NCBI GenBank assembly: GCA_034231615.1
Contig: CM067317.1
Location: forward strand, 47,311,376-47,375,375
DNA from: Meghimatium bilineatum
Taxonomy: Eukaryota; Mollusca; Gastropoda; Stylommatophora; Philomycidae
Direction: 5' to 3'
DNA: 64,000 nucleotides
Position 1 is the first letter of the stretch. Each line of letters begins with the position of its first letter. This document shows, one piece after another, positions 10,501 through 23,900 of the stretch. Below the pieces are notes generated by a model. It had not been told where the DNA came from. It searched no databases and worked only from the letters and a program-made list of their open reading frames with translations. Both the position numbers and the translations under genes were made by a program.

Positions 10501-10739
10501 ACATCTCATCTCTGTTGTAATGCGTGTAAACGTGACTAAGAAAGTAGTTTTCTTTGAGCATCTTTATCAAAGGCTTCCATTGTATGAGAACAGCAATATG
10601 TTTTTGTTCGTCGGTCGTAATCGACTAATTAGCTCAACTGGGGGGATGATGGTGTATGCGATATGCACAGCTGTGACTAGTGTTCTATGCGTGCTTACAA
10701 TTTTCTACCTTAGCCTGAGCATGTGTAGGAGGAGTATGT

Positions 10740-11125
10740 GAGACCTTGAGCAGCTCTTGCCATTCTTTTGGCGCGTTTTTGTTGCGCAGCATAATATCTA
10801 GGGTTCTCTGCAGCCGCTGCAACACTTTTGATTCCGCGATGCCAGTCGGATCGTTCTAATGCAACAATCTCTCAGAAATGTGTGTCTATGATGTTAAAGT
10901 CAGTCATCATTGATGTCTTAAGAGTGTTTTAAAAATGTCTCTTCGGTTTCTCAAGCTTGAGAGGGTGTCTGAAGATCCCGGAATAACAAGCTTTTTGGTA
11001 GATGCAGATCTTTCATGAAGACCATGTGTCCTGCCCAGCGTGTATGTACCTTTATCAATACTGTGTGTATGTTTGCATAAATAGATTTCATGAGTACTTC
11101 TTTGTTTGGTATTTTATTTCCACCA
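10740..11125 (-). mobile_element. LINE C-terminal fragment (RWAGHMVFM type)
   Basis: The minus strand reads IPNKEVLMKS, VHTRWAGHMVFMKDLHLPKS, then DTHF..IVALERSDWHRGIK and a basic NPRYYAAQQKRAKRMARA end. This is a widely known LINE 3' coding pattern. One stop interrupts it. Confidence 0.75.
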
Positions 11126-11142
11126 ATGGATGTTAACTTCTT

Positions 11143-11420
11143 CTTCTTCTGCGTTCGTTCTCAAACTCCTGCAGATTAGCAGGATGTAGTCCGGAGAACG
11201 GAATGCGCTGTCATATTTACAGCATCGATGCGATATCTACACCTTTCGGCCTGACACATCCGACTTCAGCATGGCTTTGAGTCACTGACCCTATATGGGA
11301 TAGCCAACTCCATCCCATAACCTCCTTAGTTGCCTTTTACAACATGCGTGGAAGGTAAACAGTGTTGCTATTCTTTGCTCCCCTTTCGGGCTCCGGCAAC
11401 ACACGGGCGTAGGATGTTAA
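11143..11420 (-). repeat. SINE-like repeat, full copy
   Basis: About 278 bp. On the minus strand it ends with CTGCAGGAGTTTGAGAACGA followed by ACGCAGAAGAAGAAG, and begins near the GGAGCAAAGAATAGCAACAC block. Conserved internal blocks are GGGATGGAGTTGGCTATCCC and GACCCAAAGCCATGCTGAAG in related copies. Other copies are at 15484-15845, 36892-37165, 49956-50220 and 56808-57095. No tRNA-like promoter boxes are obvious. Confidence 0.75.
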
Positions 11421-11479
11421 CTATCTTACGAAGGCAGTTTAAGATCTTAAACTTAATTTAAGAATCTTCTAGAGCCTCT

Positions 11480-11830
11480 AAATAAAACATTGTCCAAAAT
11501 AATAGCATCATTTGAAATAAAATGCTACAGAAGAGCTATGACAATATCATGGACAGAACAAACAAACCAGGTGGCGCTAAGCACAGTCAGCGTCCAAGAA
11601 GGCTAGGTTTTTTCGGTCACGTTAAGAGACATGACGGGGGGTATGGAGAGAGTGATATTGGAGGGGGTTATAGAAGGTAACAGATGAAAAGGCCCACCAA
11701 GACGCGGGTGGACAGCAGACGTATAGGAATTCCTGTACTCTCTGAAAGAGATGGGACAACTTGCTCAAGACCGAGGGGAATTCAATAGATTCATAAGGAA
11801 GACTACGTTCTGGAAAGAATATGTCACCTG
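11480..11830 (+). mobile_element. LINE type D fragment
   Basis: The plus strand encodes a degraded KCYRRAMTISWTEQTNQVAL segment, then FIRKTTFWKEYVT at the end. It is the same 3' coding pattern as at 34930-35150, 38740-39150 and 61150-61490. Confidence 0.7.
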
Positions 11831-11849
11831 ATTATGATTCTAGAGTATA

Positions 11850-12700
11850 CTGTCCATGTTTCACAGGCATAAAGAAGTGATGATATTACTGTTGTCAGGT
11901 AAACTATGAGTTTGGTGGTGGTCGCTGTCTTCCAAATGTGGAACTACTTTTCACTGTTATTTTTTTTTATCCCAGTGTGGATGTTTACAGCTTGTGGGTG
12001 AATGCTGATCTAGTAAAACTATTGACTTTGAAGTTCTTGTAATTTTATCTTCATTTCTTCTCGCTTTATACCCCTATATGCATTTCAGCGTCAGGAGAAG
12101 AGCTCATTGGAGAAGGAATTTTTGCGTACTTCATATACGTTAATTTTCGAGAATTCTTGTTTCTCTAATCCATCTTTTGCATGGACTCCCCCCTGATTTG
12201 TGTACATCTTGGCTGAGAACTGAAATTTGTTGAAACATTACTTGTTTTCTTTGTGTTGATGGTGAAGCCAAAGTTGTCACAGGTTTCAGTAAATTGGTTT
12301 AGGGTGTCCTGCATACTGTCTGCAGAATCAGCATACAGCACGCAGTTATCTGCAAAGAGGAGTTACCAAAGTTTACCATCTGTTCTACATTGTATTTTAA
12401 TGCCTGTTACATCACTTTATCTAGATGCATTTGGCAGCAAACATCCGGCTGAACAGCGTTAGAGCAAAAACGCATCTTTGTTTAACCCCATCTGTGACCA
12501 GAAAGGCTAGTGATGACACTCCATCAATGAAAGCACCAGCCATCATAATATTGTCGCATGATATTGATACATTTTGGTAGGCATCTAAATTTGGCGAGCA
12601 CTTTCCACAATTTTTCTCTGTATTTGTTAGATGTTTGTTAGGCCTTTGTTAGATCTAAAAATGTGAAATGTTCCAATTTGTATCCTTGGATTTTTTTTGG
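11850..12700 (-). mobile_element. LINE reverse-transcriptase fragment
   Basis: The minus strand includes a degraded catalytic region: LQITACCMLILQTVCRTP, which in the neighbouring frame is a LYADSADSMQDTLNQF-like stretch corresponding to the YADD loop of LINE RT, followed by CDNFGFTIN. Many stops. Confidence 0.6.
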
Positions 12701-12849
12701 AAGTTGACAGACAGCAGTAATCAGGCCCATTGTACCGCTACCTGCAACAAAATCTTCACAGACTTTCAGGCAGATGATCGTGTCTGTGTTAGTCATTTTA
12801 GCATTACATGTGCTAATATTTTATCAGCTGTGGATAGCAAAGATATCCC

Positions 12850-13505
12850 TTGGTGGTTGTCACAGTGCCAACATATGCAGCAGCGCTGTTGACATAGTGA
12901 CACAAAGCATTCTGGCTCGGTTGGCAGAATGCAGACCTGGCTGCAAGGAAAGAACCCCTGGGACTCCTAAATATGTGATAGACAAGGGGTTCACAATGTC
13001 GATGAATGACACCTTGGATAATAGGAACCAGTGACATGTTGAGTTTTTCATATATCGGAATCATTATCACAGAAGAGAAAAGGTTCAGTACCCAATGGCC
13101 ACAGGGACAACACATCCAATTACGCGAGACAAGTTCACGGGCAGGAGAACATCTCATGCAAGATAGATGTAGTCAACCCAAGCCTAAATCTCTCATTACC
13201 GCCTCCTTGGAGAATGCTACCAAGGGACATTTTTTGGCATGTAAAGTTCAAGGACAAAGTGGGTGGGTGATAAACCATCACGGCGCAGGGTCGATACACA
13301 TCCGTTGGCTAGTGACAGATAGGAAGGTTGTCACAGGCTAGGAAAGCTTACCCAAATTAAAGGCATATTGAAATCGAATGTGGTGGGCCAAAAGTTGCAA
13401 AATAACGCAGCTCTGTTGTAAATGTACTTTACACTCACCGGTGGATATCACAAGAACATTTCATGTTGGTTATCAGATAGCAAATGTAGAAGAAGATTTA
13501 AAAAA
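12850..13505 (+). repeat. Dispersed repeat R2, longer copy
   Basis: Homologous over its 3' two thirds to 5850-6330 and at its 5' end (CACAAAGCATTCTGGCTCGG region) to the right edge of the window (63800-63870). It ends in AATGTAGAAGAAGATTT, a decayed GAAGAAG tail. Confidence 0.55.
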
Positions 13506-13729
13506 AAAAAGAGTAAACAATGATCCATAACTAACATCTTTAATACATGCTTTACACAATATATGCTTCCTCAACAACTTCTACTGTTATTAATACAGTG
13601 AAATTAGAACAAGAAACTTATTCAAATAACAACACATAAAAAATGGCAACAACTGTGATAGTGAATTATTTATACTTGAACTTATTTTCACATTGTTAAT
13701 ACTCACCTTCATTTTTAAGATCTATCTTC
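13506..13729. other. Unassigned AT-rich stretch
   Basis: A-rich run followed by AT-rich sequence; no coding or repeat structure recognised. Confidence 0.4.
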
Positions 13730-13995
13730 TTTCGCTTGCTTAAAATATATCTATCTGTAAATTTGTCTCTTCAATAAACTTCAGTTTTTTGTATTTCATA
13801 CAGGGATCCATGTAGCTTTGATACCAATGTTGTTTCTATGAGCCAGTGTGTTTTTCTCATCATCTCATACTCAGATAATATCTTGAAGATAGCAATCTTG
13901 AAGTATATATTTCTGCAGTCTGTGGTGAATCTACACATGGCTGCATTGCCAATCCTACATTTTGTGATAAACTCTATCTACTGATAAATCTATAT
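13730..13995 (-). mobile_element. LINE type C 3' coding fragment
   Basis: The minus strand (RIGNAAMCRF, KILSEYEMMRKTHWLIETTL, KLHGSLYEIQKTE) aligns with the 3' end of the LINE at 45606-47080 ([38 protein letters not shown]). Stops interrupt it. Confidence 0.7.
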
Positions 13996-14753
13996 ACTTT
14001 TTAGTTCCCTATGAAGCAGAAGTCTTCAACAAACGTCCTCCATCTTGTCCTATCTTTAGCTATTGCTTTCAGCTTTTTCCATGTTCAACCAAATCTTTGT
14101 TGTTCTGCATCTAATTCTTTTCTCCAGGTATTTCTAAGTTTCTCTCTTTTCCATCTTTCTCTGTAGGTTCCAGAACAATATCCATCTTACAGAGTTTACT
14201 GTTTGCCTTCTTAATGTATATCCTATAAATCTGCTTCCTTAGTTCTTCCTCCACTGGAGTTTGTTTAGTTCTTTGCATCAGTTCTTCATTGGTGGATTGT
14301 GAGTTATAAGTGCAGCAGGTTATTATTAGTGCACACCGGACACTTTCTAATTAACACAGGATACTATATGTGACATTGGTGGATTGTTGTAAGATATTGC
14401 AACAACATAATTTACCAAGACAGTTCCATTCATTTATAATCAACTAAAACAACACTTTGTATCTGTGTTGTATGCCCTTAGAACTATATGCCTTTAGAAC
14501 TACCTAATGATTTCTACTCTCCTGATTGTTACATGTTACTCTCAATCTACTCTTCACTAGTACAGCAGTGTGAACCACAGTAATGTAGCGGATAAGTCAC
14601 TTTCCTGCACATGTCCTATCACTCAACTACTCACAAAATAAACATGCACATTAGACTATCAGATGTACAAAATTAAAACAAATTTCCTCCAAAAACTCCG
14701 AAGAAATTTTTTTGTTTCCAAACTGATAACATAAGTATGATTGAGTCCACAAT
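13996..14753. other. Region downstream of NDUFA5; weak LINE remnant at 14020-14300
   Basis: 14020-14300 on the minus strand looks like degraded LINE coding. The rest shows no recognisable feature. NDUFA5 3' UTR sequence probably extends into this region, but its end cannot be fixed. Confidence 0.35.
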
Positions 14754-14759
14754 TTTAAT
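14754..14759 (-). terminator. Candidate poly(A) signal of NDUFA5 (ATTAAA)
   Basis: ATTAAA on the minus strand, 42 nt past the NDUFA5 stop codon. It is the common variant hexamer, but the spacing is short and the region is AT-rich, so chance is likely. Confidence 0.25.
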
Positions 14760-14800
14760 ATGTTCTGACACACATCACAGCTTCTCTAAGAGAATCTTCT

Positions 14801-14905
14801 TCACACAAGTGGCCACTTCCATTGATTTGATGGCGGTTGTTCAACTAATGGCTCCCAAGGCTTCCATTCTACCATCTTGCGAGCCAAATACAACTCTCTC
14901 TCTGC
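14801..14905 (-). CDS. NDUFA5: NDUFA5 exon 5 (last coding exon)
   Basis: 34 codons plus TGA, preceded by the acceptor CTATTTTCAG. Encodes [20 protein letters not shown] and the conserved tryptophan-rich end WKWPLV. The WKPWEPL and WKWP motifs are diagnostic of the family. Confidence 0.95.
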   Translation of the reverse strand, partial: AERELYLARKMVEWKPWEPLVEQPPSNQWKWPLV

Positions 14906-17900
14906 CTGAAAATAGAATGTTGAAATACAGATATACAATTTGTATATTACTTATGATATAATAATATTAATAATTCCATATTATATTAGTTTGGATATGA
15001 AACAATATATATACACAACAAGTACAGGAATTTAGGATGATTCTATCAATGTTGTCACACATTGCTCAAGTATTAGGGTCATCCAGAAATTATATTTGAG
15101 ATTTTTAAAATGGCGGTTTGAGACCCCCTCCCCCCAATTTTCAACTTCACAGCTGTCATATCACACATACAACAACAAAACACAATTATATTCACTATTC
15201 ACTCCTTTATTTACATGTGGAAAATATATTTTGGTATCTTTTAAAACAAAAAAGTTACTGCGTTTTCAAAACACCCACCATAAATAATGCAAATTTTCCA
15301 TAAAGAATTTAGGTACCAAGGGGATATTGCAAAATTTTAATTCAGAGTCCTAAAGGATAATAATAATAATTGAAACATATCCTGTCTAGGTTATTGCTGT
15401 TCATCTATTATTGAAGGCACCACTAATATATCCAACTGCATCATCAGTACAATTTCTGAACAATGAATAGTGTGTACCTTGGGCCTCAAAGGGTAGCAAA
15501 GAATAGCGACACCATTATAGAGCAGCATCACAAGAATTACACACAGTAGCATCACATCGCTCAAAATGGAGAGATCTGGCTTCTGTCATATATACCATAT
15601 TCGGCACTGAAGGAACAGATAGATAGATACCTGACATGAATGTTATAAGAGGCAACTAATGAGGTTTTGGGGGTGGATTTGGCTATCCCATCCTATAGAG
15701 TGTCTGACCCAGAAGTCATGCTGAAGTCAGATGTGTCAAACTGAAAGGCACAGATATTGTAGCCAAGCTGTAAACAGTGACACATTGCATTCTGTTCCCT
15801 GGACTACATCCCGCTAATCTGCAGTAATAAATTTGAAAACAAAGAAGAAATTACAACAAGAGACAAAATCTCACCTGTTTAATGACTTCTTCCAACTGAC
15901 CACTGTTTAATTTCTGCTCAAGTTTGACATGATCTGCCTCCTGCAGGACAAAGAACATCACAAAATTCATCATGTATATAATACTGCTTATAAGACACAT
16001 CACACATCATTTGTTTGATTTTATGTTTTTGATTTCATAGTATATTTTCATAGAAGCAACAGAGATGTGGTTCTATAGAAGAATGCTGAGAATACCATGG
16101 ACTGCCAGAAAAACTAATGTGGAGGTGTTGAAAGAATCAAGTGCGAAATGGACCGTAATCAATCATCATCATCATCAGGTGCCATGCCGGCTGGCATAGA
16201 CGGTCATGGCTCTCCACAGCTCTCTGTCCACAGTATTATGTATCAAAGTCGTTGTTGTTTCCTTGCCGTGCCAGGTTGTCAAACTGTCAAATATTTTCTC
16301 ACGTTGTCACCCTCTGTTGCCTCCAATTTTGCCTGTTGTGATTATGTTCTCTAAACCTGCCTGTCTCATGAAGTGGCGAAAAAAAGAAGATTGCCCTTTT
16401 CTTATATTGTTGATGAGACAGGCAGGTTTAGAGAACATAGTCACAACAGGCAAGATTGAAGGCAACAGAGACAGAGGGCGACAACGTGGAGAAAATATTA
16501 GATATTTTGACAACCTGGCATGACAGAGAAACAACAATGATCTGGATACATAACACTGTGGACAGAGAGCTGTGGAGAGGCATGATCACCTACGCAAGCC
16601 GGCATGGCACCTGATGATGAGTATATTCTCTTATCTTTATAATTTATGCATGTATCAGAAAATTTATATATGTGTAGTTTATATATAAACACATGAAGGT
16701 AGATATGAAACAGAAGTTAAAAGGAGAATAGAAATGACTAAAAGTACTTTAAATGACATGAGGAAAATATTGACATCTAAGCAAATTACAAGCTAAAAAA
16801 AGAGAATTATAAAATGCTGCACCCATTCTATATTGATGTATGGATCAGAAACACGAGCACTGAACAAACAACTAGAAGGCAGAATTGATGCCTATGAGAT
16901 GTGGATACATAGAAGAATATGTAGAACTTCATGGAAAGAGAAGAAGAACAAACAGGTTCTAACATCACTTCTACGAAGAAAGAACTATTGACGGGAAATA
17001 AAGATCTAAAAAAGTAAAGTATTTTGGACATATTAAAAGATAATGAAGTAGAATAGGGTCTTGTTGAATAGCTTACTTGAGGGTAGAGTCAAAGGGAAGT
17101 GAGCAAGAGTTAGGCAGAGATACAAGTGGGAAAGAAATATCATGAGATGGAAGGTTAGTCTAGCAGAGTGCACCATCAAAGCAAGAGAAGGGATGTTGGA
17201 TGTCTGTTGCAGTCAACCTTCGTTGTGGATACAGCACTTGATGGTGAAACACATGACATACCGCTGTTACTAAACTCAGTCGCTCATTGACAATCCGTTC
17301 TGTATGTTTACGATAAGCAGCCTCTGCTGGCATCTTTTTTAGCTCTGCCATAATTCTGTGATACAAAACTGTCAGTGTCTGATAAAAAAAAGAAAGAAAA
17401 TGAGTCACTTTCTATATTAACTCAAGAAATAAAATGAAGTTAAAAATTAACATGTTATTTACATCTTTATTATGATTTTATGTTAATTTGATACAGTGGG
17501 TAATGTACAACACATGTGCCACTTAAAAACACTTACAAAGAATTATGACAGACCATACACAATACTGCAACAGAGAAAGAAACCGTAAAGCACCACTGAA
17601 TTGAATGCCCTGCACTACAAGATATGCATAAACAACTATTATCACCAAACTCATCCATCAGTAACATTTTTTATAAAGACACAACACAGCTGAAGACTTG
17701 GACATGCCACCACTTGGCATAAGGAAGAAAGAGTGAAAGCTTGCATCTCCGAGGATAAGGCCAATGGGAATTGAACCAATTCTCAAACTGGTTCAATTCC
17801 CATTGGTCTCAAGAATGTTTAATTTATCCTCGTTTCCTACATGAATTTACGAGGATCAGACATGCAGGTAAGTGACATTACACCCTACAGACAAATTTAG

Positions 17901-20900
17901 TAAAAGTTATCTGGGACTTGAAAAAGCTCCAACATAACACTTGGGCTAGAGAAATATCAATCTGAAGCTAAAAGTAAAACTTTACCATTTGGAATAGGGA
18001 ATAAGAGCAAAGAGGAGAGCAGAACCCATACCTCCAAGGGATTATATCAGTACCTGGTACTATTATTGTTAGGGACTTACTAAACAAAGTAGACATTTAG
18101 ACACATACCATAGGAGATTAGAGTTATTTCAAGCACTAAGATAGCTAAATTGTGTGTTCACTGTGATCTTGAACTGGTAGCTGAAAGTCACAGTGCCTTA
18201 ATGGGTCAACTAGCCCCTACAGAAACATGCCATCCCTGCAGTCTAATGGGGTAGCATGAGAGCGCCTTAGAATAAGGAGTGAATCCCTATAGAAAATCCT
18301 CTGTGTAGCAGGTTAGCCTCGACTAAGAGAGCAAATCTTTACAGAAAATCTGGAGGGAGAGACCCTAAGGCAGTCTATAGTGTGACTTAAACCATTGTCT
18401 GACATTCCCTGCAGTTCTCAATTCTGGGCATATTGATGTTGCCTTGAAATGAAGATTTTATGAGCGCCTGCAGGATGGGGCATGGCAAATGATAATACAT
18501 CGAGACTGAGATTTGGGAAATTTGATATTAAATATGAAACTAGTAAAACTGAATGCTTGAAGAGCAGAATCAGGAATAATTCAATTAGCAAGTCACAGGA
18601 ACCATTATAATGAATACTCCTCTACATTTGCTGGGAGAGACTGAGCACGCAAAAAATAAACAGAAACTAATTCTTATCAAGTCCGCTCATGGGCACTAAC
18701 TAAATTATCTCTCACGGCTAAAAGAAAGGCAATGATAGTTAGTTGTCAGATCATTATCACTGCAAACTGGGCACATCCACAGTTGATCTGATCTCTCCCT
18801 GAATGTATCCGCCATTACACTTCTGGTGACAGTACCGGTCCTCTGCTGATTGACCATCATTCGTCTGTACTCTCCAAAATGTTCACTTTTAGAAACACCG
18901 CATATCAAACCCTGATCTTCAATTCTTGCTATTGAAAAGAAATCATCATCCACACTAGTCTCACTCTCACGTACTATATTTCTTAAGAAGTTCAAAACAT
19001 CAGCTCGATCCATTGCCCTGTGCCACAATTGTACAGGACGACAGTTGATCTTCTCTTTCATTGCCTTGAACACCCACATGTCTCGGCATGAAAATAAATG
19101 TAGCTACTGTCAAACTCGCCTTTCTCAAGGCCTCAATCCATTTTCATGAACTAGACCCGCTTGTACCTTTCTAATCTTGATTCTTCTTGATTAGAAACTG
19201 ACTTCACGGCATGCGGGGCATTCCCATAGGTGCTCCGCCCTCCGTTCCAGCAGCCATACCAGTGTATGTAGACTCAGAGTCCTGGTCAGATGTTGATTGT
19301 GTGATCTTTGGGACCTTCCAAAAAATGTACTTTTTCTTCCCTCACCTCTAGATACTCCCATTTCTAACATTCTCTGTATGTATATGTTCTCAGTCTCATT
19401 GACATCATCATCTTGAAATAAATGTATTACTGCCATCATTAAGTCTGTTTTATCTCTTCTCAGCAATCTGCCGTCTATCGCCTCATTGCTGGCCAATAAG
19501 TCTGCTATTTCGTTTCCTCTGACCCCAGCATGACCAGGGCAGTACATCCATGTAATGCTCTGAACAATTGAATTGTTCAATAAATCCCACCATTCTTTTC
19601 TCAACATGAACTTTTCTATCTTGCGCAGCATGCTTTGAGAGTCTGTATTACAGAGTGTGTTGATGTATGAGTTATCAACCAATCAAGTGCTGCTGTAACT
19701 CCCTCCATCTCCATCATCATGCTTGATGTGACAGTGTAATATGCTGAAGATTTCTCAACCAACTTCACGCTGTTTCTGTAGGCAACAAAACTCCAACCGC
19801 TTTTTTGTGTGTTTCTGTTGACGGAGCCATCTGTGTATATAATTATGTCTTGTGGTTTCGAGTGTAGCTGGGTGAGTTCAAGCACTGTAACCTGAGCCCT
19901 GACACCCGTCCATTTTCGACATGCTTTATCTAGTTGTATTATTACTTTAGTCAGTGATTTCTTCTCAGTGTCTACCTCCACCCATTCACTGCCATTTCCT
20001 ATTTCTTCAAATTCATGTACTCATCATAGTGTGTCTTCAGCCTCTGCCATTCATGATCTGCCATGCTTGATTCGTTTTCTCTTTGATTCAACCTTCCTAA
20101 TCACTCATAGAGTCGCTCAAGATGCAAACCTGTGTTACCTTCTATGTGCCTACCCACTCAAATGCCCTGGCCACTGCCATAATCTCCATGGCATGCTACT
20201 TGTAGTCACAGCAAAGGCCCCACACTCCTCCCTGATAATTTTACCTGTGCACTGAGCTGTGAAGGCCCAAGCACTGTGATCATGTCTTATCACAGATCTA
20301 TCAGTGTATATAATTGCATTCCCCTCTTTGGTATTCTCACTGGCCAAAGCCTTCACCTCTTGCTCCACAGCCGTGGGATACCATTCTCTGTTAAGTGTTA
20401 TTACTACTCTCAAACAAGTTTTGAAATCTGTGGGTAGACCTATCTATTCTGCACATGTTGCCACATCTTGCAATCTGCACAAACTTTAAGTGAGCAATGA
20501 AAGTTCAACAGTTGATAAACACACTTTAGGTGAGCAACGAAAGTTCAACCGTTGATAAACACACTTTAGGTGAGCAATGAAAGTTCAACTGTTGATAAAC
20601 ACACTTTAAGTGAGCAATGAAAGTTCAACAGCTGATAAGACACTTTAGGTGTGCAATGAAAATTCAACAGTTGATAAACACACTTTAGGTGAGCAATGAA
20701 AGTTAAACAGTTGATAAACACACTTTAGATGAGCAATGAAAGTTCAACAGTTGATAAACACACTTTAGGTTAGCAATGAAAGTTCAACAGTTGATAAACA
20801 CACTTTAGGTTAGCAATGAAAGTTCAGCAGCTGATAAGACACTTTAGGTGAACAATGAAAGTTCAGCAGCTGATAAGACACTTTAGGTGAGCAATGAAAG

Positions 20901-23900
20901 TTCAACAGTTGATAAAGATTTATGGAACACTCAACTATTCAAGGGAAAAAAACAAATTTATGCTACTTGTTATGTTCTCCATGGAATAGTAATTAAGTCA
21001 CCTGCTGTGGACTTTTGTAAAGCCACATACCATCATCCAGCTCACGATTACAAACTAAATTTTTTCGGAGATTCCTAGGGAATAGATCGCATGAATCTGC
21101 AGAGTTACGAGCTTTGAGTTATACTCTCGGAAAGTGGCATACAACTTTGTTGAGAGGAATGGGGTAAATATGGGGGAAACCGAGCATAACTAAGTAAATT
21201 CCCTGCATCTGTTTTAAGCACAGGAAGAAGAATAAATCCTAAGTTCTATTTATAGAAATTAAATTATATCTGAAGCTGGATCCTGCTTATTTTAAGCACA
21301 GACAAACTAGGAATATAAAGCCATTTAAACGCTTTGCAACAGAAAAATAGTCTGACTATTATGCAGGACTTACGGTTGCACCAAGATAGTGACGCAGTCA
21401 AAAAATGTTTATTGTTGCAATATTTCCTTCAAATTTAATTTATTAAAGTGTATCCACAGAAAATCAGCTTTCGGGTATTTGTAAGATAAGATACTTCCCA
21501 TTGTTGAAGTTGAAAAAAAAGCCAGCCTTTGAGGCATGGAACTTGAAAGAGACCATTTATGCCACACGATTGAATTCATGAACTATATGAAAAGCTGTCA
21601 AAATGTCGTTCATGACCAATTCAGTCATGGGTACCCTACGAGAAGATGAAGTCGAACGTGACAATGTACATATTCAGAGAATGGTAGAAATGAGAGTGAC
21701 TAGAGGTGATGGGATAAAGTGCTCTCTCTCCAGAAAGATCAGAAGAAAGTGTAATCAGCAAATGACCTGGACGCTGAGCTTATACACTTTTAGATGGCTG
21801 ACGGAACGGCAAGCAGAGCATATATGGGAATGGCCCACTGCTGTGACGCTTGCTCCTAATCAAGAATCATGGATACAGTTAAACAATGGTCCTTCCCCCC
21901 ACCCCAAGACAGAATTGTTCCATTTCGCTGTTCACAGAAAAGCAATCTGGACTACAGGAGCTTCTCTACAAAACAAGTTGGGAACCCAAAATGACCTAAA
22001 ACAAATTGCTCTATATATGATCAATATTGGAATGGATGTTTAACAATTGATCAAGGAAGAAGAACTATTTTGCAATTAAATATTACTTAAACTATGTCTT
22101 CACTTTGATATTGATTATAGATTATACTCTGTGTGTATTAATAGGAAAGAAATACCTGCAGATGGTGGACACTATTTATGAAATTGACATGAAAGACGAT
22201 TGTGGCACCAACAATTTTGTGAAACACTTTTATGTGATTAATTTATAGTATTTAGTTGTATTTATAGTATTATGTGATATATATATAGTATTATTACATG
22301 TTAACATATCAAAATTAGTGTCAAAGATAGTGTCACTAAATAACCAACTGGTTACAGACAGATGCCAACAAACCTTATGTGGATGTTTAGCCACAGATAG
22401 TCCAGTCAAACCGGTTGACTGTAAATAAAATTAAACATCATGACAGTTAAAACATCTGTGATAGGGAATACTGCAGTATATAAAGTCAAACATCATGATA
22501 GTTAAAACATCTGTGATGGTCAATACTGTAGTAAGAAAATCAAACATTATGTCTGTAAAACATCTGTGATAGTGAATATTGTGGTAAATAAAGTCAAACA
22601 TTATGTCTATCGAAACATCTGTGATGGTCAATACTGTGGTAAGAAAAGTCAAACATCATGACAGTTAAAACATTTGTGATAGTTGGTTGCTGATCCAGCA
22701 TTCCATGTACTGATGCCCTTTGTTAATTATTTGGGGAATTTGTCTTGTGGTCTAAGACACGCCCCTTTCAACGTTGGATGTTACTCCTATTGGTTATTAG
22801 TATCCAATGCCAAACACGGACGACGACAGCACAAGACAAACATAAACTTGTGACAGCTGAAATGGCATGCTTATGCAGAATCCTAGGGATATCGCTAAGA
22901 GACAGAGTGAGGAATGAGGACATTAGACAAAGAACTGACACCTCCTCAATCTTGGAATATATTAAGAGACAACACATAAAATGGTTTGCACACATCAGCA
23001 GACTACCATCAGACAGAATACCACAGCAAGCTATGCTACACAGATACAGTGAAGGCAGACCTAGAGGCTGACCATGACAATGATGGACGACTAAAATAAA
23101 GAGGCGACAAATTCCACAATATACTCAGCACACACGAGGGTCAAATCCAGAATATCTCTTCTACCCTGATGCTGAAAGGCAACAAAGGGTTTATCAAATA
23201 GATAGATGTCCTATTTAGGACGTAGCCATCAACCTAGAATTTTTTTGGCGGTAGTAATTTTCTAGGCAATATAAATAGATTTAGTAGTCTGTCATTGCAT
23301 TATGAAGGGCCCAGATGCAGAATAGACTGTGGCGGGATTTGAACCCAGTACCCCGGCCGTCACATAATTCACATATGCACTCTGTACTATGGCGCAGGAA
23401 GCCTTTGGGGTAATGTTAGTCTCTGGAGCAATGTTGTTTATCAGACAGCAATTAAAATATGAGGAAAAGGCCTATGCCTAATTTGCTTAGAGTGTTGTGT
23501 AGTCAGTGACAATAAAGTCAACATTATTGTACGCGTGAAATGTTGTGGGATCTCCAAAAGATGAAACAGGAAAACATCATGATTGATAGCTAAAATATCT
23601 GTGATGGGGAATAAGGTGGAAAAAAGTTTGACACAAAGTTAGACAAAAATTATAAGCGATAAATAACACCTGTGATAAAGTTTATCACAGGTGTTATTTA
23701 TCACTTATAATTTTTGTTACTACCGCACTCTCCACCTTGTCCGATGATGGATATTTTATATGTTTTCTGTTTCATGTAATTATCTTTTCCTGAAATTTCG
23801 ACACAAAAAAATTCATAACTTTTCACAGAATCGACCTACAGACTTGGTTGAGGTATCGTTAAATTGCAAATTTCAAGGGCTATCTAACTGTGGTGTTTAT

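Noticed and set aside
17160..17261. Extension of the NDUFA5 exon 3 frame ([13 protein letters not shown])
   Set aside because: It follows the GTATGT donor; the true continuation is exon 4 at 15940.
20481..20918. Regular 40-bp repeats considered as a CRISPR array
   Set aside because: Units are contiguous with no variable spacers, in an animal intron.
23318..23405. tRNA-like A and B boxes on the minus strand
   Set aside because: No cloverleaf or acceptor stem can be formed; called a SINE-like fragment instead of a tRNA gene.
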